Of a stretch of DNA of 64,000 nt, positions 1 to 7,705 are shown one piece after another. Position numbers and translations under genes: made by a program. The DNA is from Fulvimarina pelagi HTCC2506. GTDB taxonomy: Bacteria; Pseudomonadota; Alphaproteobacteria; Rhizobiales; Rhizobiaceae. The notes beneath the pieces were generated by a model. It worked only from the letters and a program-made list of their open reading frames with translations. It ran no database searches and was not told the origin of the DNA. The DNA lies in the NCBI RefSeq assembly GCF_000153705.1, contig NZ_DS022272.1, forward strand, positions 2,053,839 through 2,117,838. Reading direction: 5' to 3'. Each line of letters opens with the position of its first letter. Positions within the stretch are counted from its first letter, which is position 1.

Positions 1-44
1 CCGGCGTGACAGCAGCATTGAACTCGATCGCGGACTGCAAATAG
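1..44 (+). CDS. possible 3' end of a gene cut by the left edge
   Basis: Frame 3 is open from base 3 to a TAG at 42-44 and would encode a 13-residue tail reading GVTAALNSIADCK. The composition is protein-like, and the ending weakly recalls the C-terminus of invasion-associated locus B proteins, which I recall near rlmN in some Hyphomicrobiales. Thirteen residues cannot prove identity. Frame 2 is open further, to about 199, but its translation is rich in Arg, Cys and Ser and looks non-coding. Confidence 0.2.
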   Translation, partial: GVTAALNSIADCK

Positions 45-299
45 GTCCGAAGCGTGCTTCCCTGCTGCCGAATGTGTTGGCAGGGACTGTCGATCGATCG
101 CCAACGAGCGCCCGGCCTTGCCGCGGCGCTCTTTCGCGTTGCCGGGACGCTTCGATCCTCGTGTCCGGCTTGAAGAAACGCCGTCGACACGGCATTTAGC
201 GAACGAACAAACCGTATTGTCCTCTTAACTGCACCGCACGGTGTGTCCCATGTGCCGTGCGCAAAGCCGTTGATCCGTCCGCCTGAAGGTTCCTGTACA
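45..299. other. intergenic region before rlmN
   Basis: No convincing gene is visible. A short inverted repeat (TCCCTGC near 59-65, GCAGGGA near 90-96) could fold, but no T-tract follows, so it is not a clear terminator. The rlmN promoter presumably lies here; no strong -35/-10 pair stands out. Confidence 0.4.
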
Positions 300-1523
300 A
301 TGTCCGTCTCTCTCGACCTCGCCGATCCGAAAACCCGGCCCGCCGTCGATGCTGCCGGGCTGTCTCCGGTCGATGTAGACGAAAGAACGTCGCTGATCGG
401 AATGAGCCGTGAGGAGCTCGGAGAAGCTCTCGCCGCTGTCGGCGTGCCGGCCAAGCAGGTGCGGATGCGCACCGCGCAGCTCTGGCATTGGCTTTATGTG
501 CGCGGCGTTTCCGATTTCGCGCACATGGCGAACGTCTCGAAGGATCTCCGCAACAAGCTTGACGCCGCCTATACGATAGCGCGGCCCGAAATCGTCACCG
601 AACAGGTCTCGGTCGACGGCACGCGTAAATGGGTCTTTCGCTTCCCGCCGCGCGGCGCAGGCCGGCCGGTGGAGATCGAGACGGTCTATATCCCGGAGGA
701 AGGTCGCGGCACGCTTTGCGTCTCTTCCCAGGTCGGCTGCACGCTGACCTGCACCTTCTGCCATACGGGCACCCAGCGCCTCGTGCGCAATCTGACGGCC
801 GGCGAGATCGTCTCGCAGGTGCTGCTCGCCCGCGAGCGTCTCGGCGACTTTCCCGACGTCGACACCCCGGCGGGCGCGATCGTGCCGTCCGAGGGGCGCC
901 TCGTATCGAACGTCGTCATGATGGGCATGGGCGAGCCGCTCTACAATTTCGACAACGTCGCGACCGCCCTCGGCGTCATCTCGGACGGCGAGGGCCTGTC
1001 GGTCTCCAAGCGCCGGATCACGCTCTCGACGTCCGGCGTCGTGCCGGAGATCGTGCGCGCCGGCGAGGAAACCGGCGTGATGCTCGCGATCTCGCTCCAC
1101 GCCGTGAACGACGAACTGCGCGACGAACTCGTGCCGATCAACAAGAAGTATCCGCTGGCAACACTTCTCGAGGCCTGCCGCAATTATCCGGGCCTCTCCA
1201 ACGCCAAGCGCATTACCTTCGAATATGTGATGCTGAAGGGCGTCAACGACAGTATGGAGGATGCGAGGAACCTCGTGCGAATGCTCAAGGGCATTCCCGC
1301 CAAGATCAATCTGATTCCCTTCAACCCTTGGCCGGGATCAAGATACGAATGCTCCGACTGGGACCAGATTGAACGCTTCGCCGACTACGTCAACCAGGCC
1401 GGCTACGCCTCACCGATACGCACGCCTCGCGGCCGCGACATCTTTGCCGCCTGTGGGCAATTGAAGTCTGAGTCGGAACGTATGCGGAAGAAAGATCGTG
1501 ACCGCATAGAGCTGCTGAACTAA
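300..1523 (+). CDS. rlmN: 23S rRNA (A2503-C2)/tRNA (A37-C2) methyltransferase RlmN
   Basis: A radical SAM methyltransferase that adds a C2 methyl group to A2503 of 23S rRNA and to A37 of some tRNAs, acting in the cytoplasm. The 407-residue protein has the CxxxCxxC iron-sulfur motif at C147, C151 and C154 ([12 protein letters not shown]). It also has the family stretch [11 protein letters not shown] and a late cysteine near residue 385 (FAACGQL) that matches the methyl-carrying cysteine of the two-cysteine mechanism. An in-frame ATG at 243 would add 19 low-quality residues; ATG 300 gives the usual family length. It stands alone, convergent with the peroxiredoxin gene. The call is secure. Confidence 0.97.
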   Translation: MSVSLDLADPKTRPAVDAAGLSPVDVDERTSLIGMSREELGEALAAVGVPAKQVRMRTAQLWHWLYVRGVSDFAHMANVSKDLRNKLDAAYTIARPEIVTEQVSVDGTRKWVFRFPPRGAGRPVEIETVYIPEEGRGTLCVSSQVGCTLTCTFCHTGTQRLVRNLTAGEIVSQVLLARERLGDFPDVDTPAGAIVPSEGRLVSNVVMMGMGEPLYNFDNVATALGVISDGEGLSVSKRRITLSTSGVVPEIVRAGEETGVMLAISLHAVNDELRDELVPINKKYPLATLLEACRNYPGLSNAKRITFEYVMLKGVNDSMEDARNLVRMLKGIPAKINLIPFNPWPGSRYECSDWDQIERFADYVNQAGYASPIRTPRGRDIFAACGQLKSESERMRKKDRDRIELLN

Positions 1524-1840
1524 ACAGAGTAACAGCGGCTATTGTTTCTAGTAAGCCTTATGGGCTCTGCAGACTCCGGCGACGGTGTTTCATCTTTCGG
1601 CTCTTTCGACCTACGTTGGCGGCGCGAGGTTGTGAGAGATAAAAGAGCCACTCTTCTTCCGGGCACTCGCGGCGGCTCAGAAAAAACAAACCCGTCATTC
1701 GTTCAATCCGGAAACGACTTGCGAGTAATGAAAGCGGTAGATCCGGCGTTTACTGGTTTTGGTGATACCAACCGGTTTGCTCTTCCATTTCGACCCGCCA
1801 CGCCTCCAGCGCGACGGGTCGCTCATTTATCTCGATCGAG
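1524..1840. other. intergenic region between convergent genes
   Basis: This 317-base gap separates the convergent ends of rlmN and the peroxiredoxin gene. It holds two hairpin-forming repeats: a GGTT..TGG/CCAACC element near 1754-1774 and a perfect 7-bp stem at 1791-1797 and 1815-1821. A 100-codon open frame (1542-1844) crosses it but looks non-coding. Confidence 0.5.
1791..1821. terminator. hairpin between convergent genes, possible terminator
   Basis: CGACCCG (1791-1797) pairs perfectly with CGGGTCG (1815-1821) across a 17-base loop, 20 bases past the peroxiredoxin stop codon. A long T-run is missing on both strands, so termination is only an inference from position. Confidence 0.35.
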
Positions 1841-2380
1841 TTAAGCCGCTAGCTTGCCACGAACCGGATAGTCATTCTCGATAATGAATTGGAGGCCCTG
1901 AAGCAGCCCATCGATCGTTGGGCGCGCGAACGGCACATTCTGCAGATGGAGCGAGTAAAGCGTTCCATCAGGTTTGATAGCTGCAATTCCGGGCTCGCTG
2001 AACTTCTCAGGCTCCGGATCTTTCGCCTTTTCGGAAATGAAGAGTCCCCATTCGCGAGCACTTGCCTCTGAAAGGCCGAAACCGATGTCCAGATTTCCGA
2101 TCGCCCACTCGTCCTTTTGACGCTTAGCTCTTTCTTCACCGTCCATCGAAACCGTGTGGACGATGACGCCGAGGTCTTCGAACTTATTAAGCTTCCCGTT
2201 CAACTCTTCGAGTTCTTTCCGACAGATCGGGCAGTGCAGGCCGCGATAGAAGAATACGATCGAAAAATTCTCAGGATTGTCTTGCGAGAGATCGATGGAT
2301 GAACCGCCGAGCGTGTTTACTCGGAGCGTTGGAGCTTTCTGCCCCGGAAGTGGTGTTTCGTGGGTCATGTATGCATCCAT
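1841..2380 (-). CDS. peroxiredoxin-like (AhpC/TSA, PRX-like2 type) protein
   Basis: A thioredoxin-fold protein of the AhpC/TSA superfamily, probably a cytoplasmic thiol peroxidase or redox protein. From ATG 2380 it has 179 residues. The strand FSIVFFYRGLHCPICRKEL puts a CxxC pair at C50 and C53, after the typical beta strand. This FYRGxxCPxC pattern is that of PRX-like2 proteins rather than classic two-Cys AhpC. A second ATG at 2368 (MTHETPLPG) is equally possible; neither has a strong ribosome site. A longer in-frame extension to 2524 lacks family character. The substrate and reductant cannot be read from the sequence. Confidence 0.85.
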   Translation of the reverse strand: MDAYMTHETPLPGQKAPTLRVNTLGGSSIDLSQDNPENFSIVFFYRGLHCPICRKELEELNGKLNKFEDLGVIVHTVSMDGEERAKRQKDEWAIGNLDIGFGLSEASAREWGLFISEKAKDPEPEKFSEPGIAAIKPDGTLYSLHLQNVPFARPTIDGLLQGLQFIIENDYPVRGKLAA

Positions 2381-2719
2381 TTTTGTTGTTTTCGTCTTCG
2401 GGCCGACACATGGGTGCTTTGCTTTGCCAAACAAGACCACCGTTAGGATGCAAAAATAGGGTTTCAGGCCGTCAACGAGATCGGCTCCTACCGACAACCC
2501 AGATAGGTTCTCTAAGTTGCCCAAAGTCCGGCCTTTGAAGGTCAGGCGCTGCGTTAGTTTGTCTGAAGCTACGAACCAACATCGAAATCACAGCGTGAGT
2601 GCTTACGTTGCTATCAATGAAACGCTGCTCGTCCTCATTGTGTCGGTTCGTCGTTTGTTGACAATTGCATTCCAGCCCGACTCCCTTTCATCCTTGAACC
2701 GCTCAGAGTCCGCCGGTCC
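2381..2719. other. divergent intergenic region
   Basis: This 339-base gap lies between two divergently transcribed genes and should hold both promoters. A perfect TTGACA occurs at 2658-2663, but the bases 17 nt downstream (CTCCCT) are a poor -10. Short open frames here have no coding character. I see no RNA gene. Confidence 0.4.
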
Positions 2720-3181
2720 ATGGCAACGGTCTTCCGCTTCATCTTTGTTATTCCCGTCGCCTTCGTGACAGCTTGCCTGACGAGTGCCTTTACAGTCCTT
2801 TGGCCCTATCTTGGGTTGACCGATGTAGAGAACGCGTTCAGCCCGGTGGTCTACGTGCATTCGGCGGTCGCCTTCTGGGCGCAGAGTGCGCAGATAGGCT
2901 CAACGCTGCTGATCCCTTGGGCGGTCTTCATGGCGGTGAGCGAGATCCTCGGGCTGTCCTCGCTGGTTCTCCACATTGCGGCCGGCATTGCCGGCTCGGT
3001 CGCGATCATCATCCTCGCCTATGGAGACCCCGCGCCGAGTGGCTCGATCCAGGCGGCGATCGTGATCTCCGGGATCGTCTTTGCCCTCACCTACTGGGTG
3101 GTCGCCGGACGAAAAGCAGGCACATGGCGTCCGCGCCGCCGTGCCGATCCACTGGACACCACCCCCGCGACACATGACTGA
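2720..3181 (+). CDS. small integral membrane protein of unknown function
   Basis: A 153-residue hydrophobic protein with about four membrane segments (roughly residues 5-30, 45-78, 81-102 and 109-130). It ends in a basic, proline-rich cytoplasmic tail (GRKAGTWRPRRRADP). I do not recognise the family. The stop codon lies 8 bases inside the next gene, the phosphopantetheinyl transferase, so the two are probably translated from one message. The start at ATG 2720 has only a weak upstream purine stretch, but a first helix begins immediately, as expected. Confidence 0.7.
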   Translation: MATVFRFIFVIPVAFVTACLTSAFTVLWPYLGLTDVENAFSPVVYVHSAVAFWAQSAQIGSTLLIPWAVFMAVSEILGLSSLVLHIAAGIAGSVAIIILAYGDPAPSGSIQAAIVISGIVFALTYWVVAGRKAGTWRPRRRADPLDTTPATHD

Positions 3182-3965
3182 TTTCGTAGACGCCCGAGAC
3201 TCCGTCAGGACCAGCGAGGTGCACCTCGTCCCGATCGAGAACCTTCCGGCCGATCGGCTGGCCGCCTACCCGTCTCTCCTAGATGCCGGCGAAGCTGCCA
3301 GACATGAACGCTTTCGAGTAAACAGTGCGCGCGAAGAATTTCTCGTCGGCCGCGCGCTCCTGCGCACACGTCTGAGTGCGCTCAGACCCGACATCGCCCC
3401 AGAAGACTGGCGGTTTGCTCTGAACGCCTATGGCAGGCCAGCAATCGACTGGTCGGCGATGGCAACGGCGCCCGCGCCACTCTTCTTCAATCTCTCCCAC
3501 ACGCGCGGTCTCGTCGCCCTCGTCGTCGGCGGGATGGAAGACATCGGGGTCGATGTCGAGACGATCGCGCGGGGCGCGCCGGAACGTGATGTCGCTCGGC
3601 GCTTCTTTACCGAAGGCGAGGCTGACTGGATCGATGCTGGTACCGGTGAGATCGACCGGACCGAACGCTTCTTCGCATTGTGGACGCTGAAGGAAGCCTA
3701 CATCAAGGCGCGCGGCATGGGGCTCTCTCTGCCGCTCGACGGCTTCTTCTTCGATTGTTCGCTAAACCCGCCTTCGATTTCGTTCACTGGGGCGATCGAG
3801 GATGAGCCGTCGCGCTGGCGCTTCGAACGACGCTGGATCGACGACGGCCACCGGCTGGCGCTCGCAGTCCCGGCAGGGTCCCCGCCGAGCCGCTTCTTCG
3901 AGACCGAACCGCTCGGCGCAGCCCCGCGAGCCATCGCCCCCAATGTCGCGGATGCGGTCTTGTGA
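3174..3965 (+). CDS. 4'-phosphopantetheinyl transferase, Sfp type
   Basis: It transfers 4'-phosphopantetheine from coenzyme A to a serine of carrier proteins (ACP, PCP or related) and so activates fatty-acid, polyketide or peptide synthesis machinery. The 263-residue protein has the Sfp-family signatures: FNLSH at 105-109, GVDVE at 125-129 with metal-binding acids D127 and E129, and WTLKEAYIK at 170-178 with E174. ATG 3174 is preferred over a frame start at 3081 because it overlaps the stop of the upstream membrane gene by 8 bases and removes a non-family N-terminus. It overlaps the following metallophosphoesterase by 4 bases. No polyketide or NRPS genes are nearby, so the carrier-protein target is unknown. 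Confidence 0.93.
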   Translation: MTDFVDARDSVRTSEVHLVPIENLPADRLAAYPSLLDAGEAARHERFRVNSAREEFLVGRALLRTRLSALRPDIAPEDWRFALNAYGRPAIDWSAMATAPAPLFFNLSHTRGLVALVVGGMEDIGVDVETIARGAPERDVARRFFTEGEADWIDAGTGEIDRTERFFALWTLKEAYIKARGMGLSLPLDGFFFDCSLNPPSISFTGAIEDEPSRWRFERRWIDDGHRLALAVPAGSPPSRFFETEPLGAAPRAIAPNVADAVL

Positions 3966-4777
3966 GGCTGTTCGCGCTGTCCGACCTCCATCTCGGCCAT
4001 CGGGCCAACCGGGAAGCGATTGCCGAGATCGCGGCGCGTCCCGACGACTGGTTAATCCTTGCCGGCGACGTTGCGGAAAAGAACGAGCATATCCGCTTCG
4101 CCTTCGAGCATTTCGCCGAAAAGTTCGCACAGCTCGTCTGGGTACCGGGAAACCACGAACTCTGGACCCGACCAGGCACCGCTACGGTCCGCGGCGTCGC
4201 TCGATACGAGGAGTTGATCGCGCTCTGCCGAGAATACGGCGTGCTGACCCCCGAGGACGACTATCCAGTCATCGAACTCGAAAGCGGGACGGTCCGGATC
4301 TGCCCGCTTTTCATGCTCTACGATTATTCCTTCCGCCCCCCGGAGATCGCCTTCGAAGACGCGATCGACTGGGCGCGGCAGAGCGGGGTTCTCTGTTCTG
4401 ACGAATTCTTTCTGTCGCCGCACCCTTACGCTTCGCGAACCGAGTGGTGCCACGCGCGCTACGCCGCGACCAGGACACGCCTCGATACATTGACTGGCAA
4501 CTACCCGACGGTCCTCGTCAACCATTGGCCGCTCCGAGAGGACGTTGCTTCCACCCCACGCATTCCCCGCTTCTCCGTCTGGTGCGGCACCAGGCTCACC
4601 GATGACTGGCACTGGCGTTATCGCGCAAAGGCCGTCATATCCGGCCACATCCACATTCCGTCTTCGAGATGCGTCGACGGCGTCGCCTTTGAAGAGGTGT
4701 CGTTTGGTTATCCGAAACAATGGCAAGGCCGCCGGCCACACCCCGATATGGCGGTGCGGGAAGTGTTGGCGTCCTAA
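3962..4777 (+). CDS. metallophosphoesterase resembling PptH (4'-phosphopantetheinyl hydrolase)
   Basis: A calcineurin-like metallophosphoesterase of 271 residues. The two-metal site is complete: D8, H10 and H13 in SDLHLGH, D36 in GDV, N64-H65 in GNHE, N187-H188, and GHIH at 228-231. It starts at a GTG inside the stop of the phosphopantetheinyl transferase (GTGA, 4-base overlap), so the two are translationally coupled. The stretches DDWLILAGDVAE, VWVPGNHELWT, LYDYSF and FEEVSFGYP look like what I remember of M. tuberculosis Rv2795c (PptH), which removes 4'-phosphopantetheine from carrier proteins and is also encoded beside a PPTase. That specific activity is an inference; the enzyme family is clear. 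Its last bases overlap the convergent dipeptidase gene. Confidence 0.85.
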   Translation: MRLFALSDLHLGHRANREAIAEIAARPDDWLILAGDVAEKNEHIRFAFEHFAEKFAQLVWVPGNHELWTRPGTATVRGVARYEELIALCREYGVLTPEDDYPVIELESGTVRICPLFMLYDYSFRPPEIAFEDAIDWARQSGVLCSDEFFLSPHPYASRTEWCHARYAATRTRLDTLTGNYPTVLVNHWPLREDVASTPRIPRFSVWCGTRLTDDWHWRYRAKAVISGHIHIPSSRCVDGVAFEEVSFGYPKQWQGRRPHPDMAVREVLAS

Positions 4778-6171
4778 GCCGCGACTCCCCTCCCGATCCG
4801 CTCGATGATCCGGGCCCAAGATCGTTGGCCTTTATGAAAAGAGGTCATCTCGTACTTCTCGTTCGGCGAGTGGATAGCATCGTCGCCATTGCCGAATCCG
4901 ACGAGGAGCGTTTCCATGCCGAGTTGGTTCTTGAACTCACCGGCAATCGGGATCGAACCGCCCATGCCGATCATCGCGGCCTTGTTCGGCCATTCTTCGG
5001 AGAGGGCCTCGCTTGCAGCAGCGATCCAGGGGCTGTCGAAGGGAAGCTGGATCGCGGGCGATCCGCCATGCGGGTGGAACTCGGCGCTGCAGTCGGCCGG
5101 CAAGCGCTCGCGCACGAAACGGCGGAAATTCTCGCGCAGCTTCTCCGGATCCTGCTGGAAAACGAGGCGAAACGAGACCTTCGCACGGGCTTCTGCCGGG
5201 ATGACGGTCTTGAAGCCTGCGCCGGTATACCCGCCGATAATCCCATTCACCTCTGCCGTTGGGCGTGACCAGGTCTGCTCCAGCACCGAGCGGCCTTTCT
5301 CCCCGGCCGCAAGCCAAAGCCCCACATCGCCGAGAAAATCTTCTTCGGAGAAATTGAGCTCGTCCCACTGTGCCTTCACGTCGGCTGGTACCTCGTCGAC
5401 GCCTTCGTAGAAATCAGGGATCGTCACCCGGCCAGTCTCGTCATGCAGCGCGCCAAGAATGCGCGAAAGGACATGCAGTGGGTTTGCGGCCGCGCCCCCA
5501 TAATAGCCAGAATGGAGATCACGGCTCGCCGCCTTGATCACAACCTCCTCGCCGACCAGCCCACGTAGCCCGGTCGAGATGGCAGGCGTTTCGCGGTCCC
5601 ACATGTTGGTGTCGCAAACGAGCGCAGCGTCGGCCTTCAACTCGTCCTTGTGCCCTTCGAGGAAGGGCAGCAGCGAGGGAGATCCGGATTCCTCTTCCCC
5701 CTCGAAGAGAATCGTGACGCCGCAGGGCAGGCCGCCAGTCTCCGCTTTATATGCACGACAGGCCTCGACGAAGGTCATCAACTGGCCCTTGTCGTCCGCA
5801 GCACCGCGCGCAACGATCCGCTTGGCGCCATCGGGCCCCTCCGTTACCACAGGTTCGAAAGGATCGGAGTTCCAGAGCTCGATCGGATCGACCGGCTGAA
5901 CATCGTAGTGGCCATAGAAGAGGACATGCGGCGCGCCTTCCGGTCCCTCGTGCCGAGCGAGGACCATGGGATGGCCGTTCGTGTCGCGAACGGATGCCTC
6001 GAACCCGATCGCGGCCAGATCGCCGGCCAAGTAGTCGGCCGCTCTTCGGCATTCACTCCTGTATTTGGGATCGGTCGAAATCGACGGAATGCGTAAGAGT
6101 TCGAAAAGCCGGCCGAGCGACTGATCGAGATTAAGGTCGATACAGGTCAAGACACTGTCGAGAGAGGCCAT
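4774..6171 (-). CDS. M20 family metallodipeptidase (carnosinase/CNDP-like)
   Basis: A cytoplasmic zinc peptidase of 465 residues, close to the usual length of M20 dipeptidases. The metal and catalytic motifs are intact: FYGHYDVQPVDP (His and Asp ligands), GAADDKGQLM, FEGEEESGSPS (catalytic Glu) and a late HSPNEKYEM histidine ligand. An interrupting dimerisation domain fits between them, as in the family. The start at 6171 has an AGGACG ribosome site 6 bases upstream. It lies 70 bases downstream of a LysR gene on the same strand and may be co-transcribed with it. The natural dipeptide substrate is unknown. Confidence 0.93.
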   Translation of the reverse strand: MASLDSVLTCIDLNLDQSLGRLFELLRIPSISTDPKYRSECRRAADYLAGDLAAIGFEASVRDTNGHPMVLARHEGPEGAPHVLFYGHYDVQPVDPIELWNSDPFEPVVTEGPDGAKRIVARGAADDKGQLMTFVEACRAYKAETGGLPCGVTILFEGEEESGSPSLLPFLEGHKDELKADAALVCDTNMWDRETPAISTGLRGLVGEEVVIKAASRDLHSGYYGGAAANPLHVLSRILGALHDETGRVTIPDFYEGVDEVPADVKAQWDELNFSEEDFLGDVGLWLAAGEKGRSVLEQTWSRPTAEVNGIIGGYTGAGFKTVIPAEARAKVSFRLVFQQDPEKLRENFRRFVRERLPADCSAEFHPHGGSPAIQLPFDSPWIAAASEALSEEWPNKAAMIGMGGSIPIAGEFKNQLGMETLLVGFGNGDDAIHSPNEKYEMTSFHKGQRSWARIIERIGRGVAA

Positions 6172-6241
6172 GGGAACGTCCTGATCGAAGGGGGGCAGAT
6201 GGAGCCAGGGAGCCGGAAAAACGGCTTGGGCTCGGGGTTAC

Positions 6242-7159
6242 TCAATCTTCCTTGGTCAGTTCAAGATCGTGCTTCTTGAACCAGGCGGCGAGGTAGTCGA
6301 CGAAGAGGCGCACGCGGGCAGGCAGGTGGCGCCGATGGGGAAAGACGGCGTAGATGCCGGCCTCGCTCTCCATATACTCCTCGAACAGCTTGACGAGCCG
6401 CCCCTCTCTTACGTCGTTCTTGACGACGAATGACGGGGACAGAGCGAGGCCGAGACCGGCCAGCGCTGCCGCGCGGACGGTCACCGGGCTGTTCGCAGTA
6501 AATTGTCCCGACACCTGCACCGGAAGCGACTGACCGGTCTCGGGGTCCCTGAATTGCCACGAGGTGAAGATCCGGGCATTGGAGTCGATCACTACGGGAT
6601 AGTTCGTCACCTGCGAGGGATGGCTCGGCTTGCCGAGACGCTTGAGCAGTTCGGGGCTGGCGACGATGCAGAAATCGAGAGAAGCGAGGCGCCGGGCGAT
6701 GAGCGCCGAATCCGCGAGTCTCGTCATGCGGATGGCAACGTCGAATCCCTCGTTGACGAGATCGACGAACCCGTCGTCGAGATGGATATCGAGGCTGATG
6801 TCGGGATGATCAACCGCGAAATCGACCAGGCTGTGGCCGAGATGGGCATCGCCGAAGGTGCGCGCGGCGCTCACGCGAATCATACCCTTGGCCTCGCCGG
6901 TCGCCTCACGCGCGGCGTCGTTTAGGCTCTCGATATCATTCAGCAACTGGCCCGCGCGGGTCATGTAGACCTCGCCTGCCGCCGTAAGGGCCACCTGCCG
7001 CGTCGTTCGGTTGATCAAGAGGACGCCGATCTCGTCCTCGAGTTCACGCACGTATTTGGACAGAAGCGCCTTGGAACGCCCGGTCTTGCGCGCCGCCGCG
7101 GAGAAGCCTTCGTTCTCGACGACGGCCATGAAAGCGCGCATTCGGGTCAACGTATCCAT
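6242..7159 (-). CDS. LysR-family transcriptional regulator
   Basis: A 305-residue one-component regulator. Residues 1-60 form the winged helix (FSAAARKTGRSKALLSKYV, then FLINRTTR-like LINRTTRQVALTAAG). The rest is a type 2 periplasmic-binding fold for a small effector. It reads like the CrgA-like subgroup. It starts at 7159 with an AGGAC site 6 bases upstream. It is divergent from the decarboxylase transcript and followed by the M20 dipeptidase gene. Either could be a target; the effector cannot be inferred. Confidence 0.93.
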   Translation of the reverse strand: MDTLTRMRAFMAVVENEGFSAAARKTGRSKALLSKYVRELEDEIGVLLINRTTRQVALTAAGEVYMTRAGQLLNDIESLNDAAREATGEAKGMIRVSAARTFGDAHLGHSLVDFAVDHPDISLDIHLDDGFVDLVNEGFDVAIRMTRLADSALIARRLASLDFCIVASPELLKRLGKPSHPSQVTNYPVVIDSNARIFTSWQFRDPETGQSLPVQVSGQFTANSPVTVRAAALAGLGLALSPSFVVKNDVREGRLVKLFEEYMESEAGIYAVFPHRRHLPARVRLFVDYLAAWFKKHDLELTKED

Positions 7160-7253
7160 GCGATCGTCCTTTGCTTGCAGTCCCGTGTGGCTATGGCGCT
7201 TTTGCCACTGAAATCAACTCGATCCCAAAATTTCGGTACAAGCCGATTTTTGT

Positions 7254-7282
7254 CTTGCGTATGACAGATACCGTCTCTATTT
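7254..7282 (+). promoter_or_regulatory. candidate sigma-70 promoter for the decarboxylase leader
   Basis: CTTGCG (7254-7259) and CTATTT (7277-7282) are separated by exactly 17 bases. They resemble the alphaproteobacterial housekeeping pattern CTTGAC-N17-CTATAT. Transcription from here would start near 7289 and give a leader of about 415 bases, consistent with a long structured element before the decarboxylase. Predicted by eye only. Confidence 0.45.
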
Positions 7283-7630
7283 CATTCCCTGCCCAATGTC
7301 GCACGTGCCGATGGGCGTCCCCCGGTCCTCACGATAGCGAGGATGAACCGGGACGGTACCTGGACGTAACACACCCAGTCGGTTTCGCGAGCCGCGCGAC
7401 AACCGAGGACGCTTGAAGCAACGACGGTTCGGGCCTTTCTGGTCTCTCCCGGTGTCCAAAACCGGGAATACTGAAGAGGCACACCTTCCTTGCCTGAAGT
7501 GCGGCGGGTTCAAGCCCTCTAATCCATGGCAGACCGATACCCGGAGCCGGTGCACGAGTCGTGCCGTTTTCGGACCCATCGCGTCGCGCGAGCGATTCCT
7601 ATCCGGCCAGGGCGTCGCGCCTGAACCGGA

Positions 7631-7684
7631 ATGGTATGTTCGCGTTTCGCTCCTCGTCGACCTGCCCGATCAACATCGGGCTGA
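7631..7684 (+). CDS. possible 17-residue leader peptide in the decarboxylase leader
   Basis: ATG 7631 opens a 17-codon frame, MVCSRFAPRRPARSTSG, ending at a TGA at 7682-7684, 21 bases before the decarboxylase start. Four of 17 residues are arginine. Its end coincides with the last leader hairpin, so ribosome position could affect folding. The ribosome site (CCGGA directly before ATG) is poor, and a second ATG at 7636 opens another frame that runs into the structural gene. It may be accidental. Confidence 0.25.
   Translation: MVCSRFAPRRPARSTSG
7664..7681 (+). promoter_or_regulatory. hairpin adjoining the decarboxylase ribosome site
   Basis: GCCCGAT (7664-7670) pairs perfectly with ATCGGGC (7675-7681) across a CAAC loop. 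It ends 12 bases before the GGGAGAG Shine-Dalgarno sequence. Its placement suits control of translation initiation as part of the leader. Confidence 0.5.
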
Positions 7685-7705
7685 CTGGTTTATGGGAGAG
7701 CCACC

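Larger units (their letters stand above)
7289..7705 (+). ncRNA. structured 5' leader, probable speF-type RNA element
   Basis: About 415 bases without a convincing large gene precede the ornithine/lysine decarboxylase start. Several stable stems can be read directly. CCCGGTCCTC at 7321 pairs with GAGG and ACCGGG ending at 7352. CGGGTTCAAGCCC lies near 7505. There is a hairpin at 7548-7566 (GCAC/GTGC). TCCGG at 7602-7606 pairs with CCGGA at 7626-7630 around a GC-rich inner stem. A perfect 7-bp hairpin sits at 7664-7681, just before the ribosome site at 7694-7700. The speF motif is an established alphaproteobacterial leader upstream of this decarboxylase type, thought to regulate it in response to polyamine status. 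Assignment rests on position, length and stems, not on a covariance search. Confidence 0.65.

Noticed and set aside
1542-1844. 100-codon open frame between rlmN and the peroxiredoxin gene
   Set aside because: Ser/Arg-rich composition, no ribosome site, overlaps the convergent gene's end and no family resemblance.
2658-2686. TTGACA as a -35 element
   Set aside because: The bases at -10 spacing (CTCCCT) do not resemble a -10 box.
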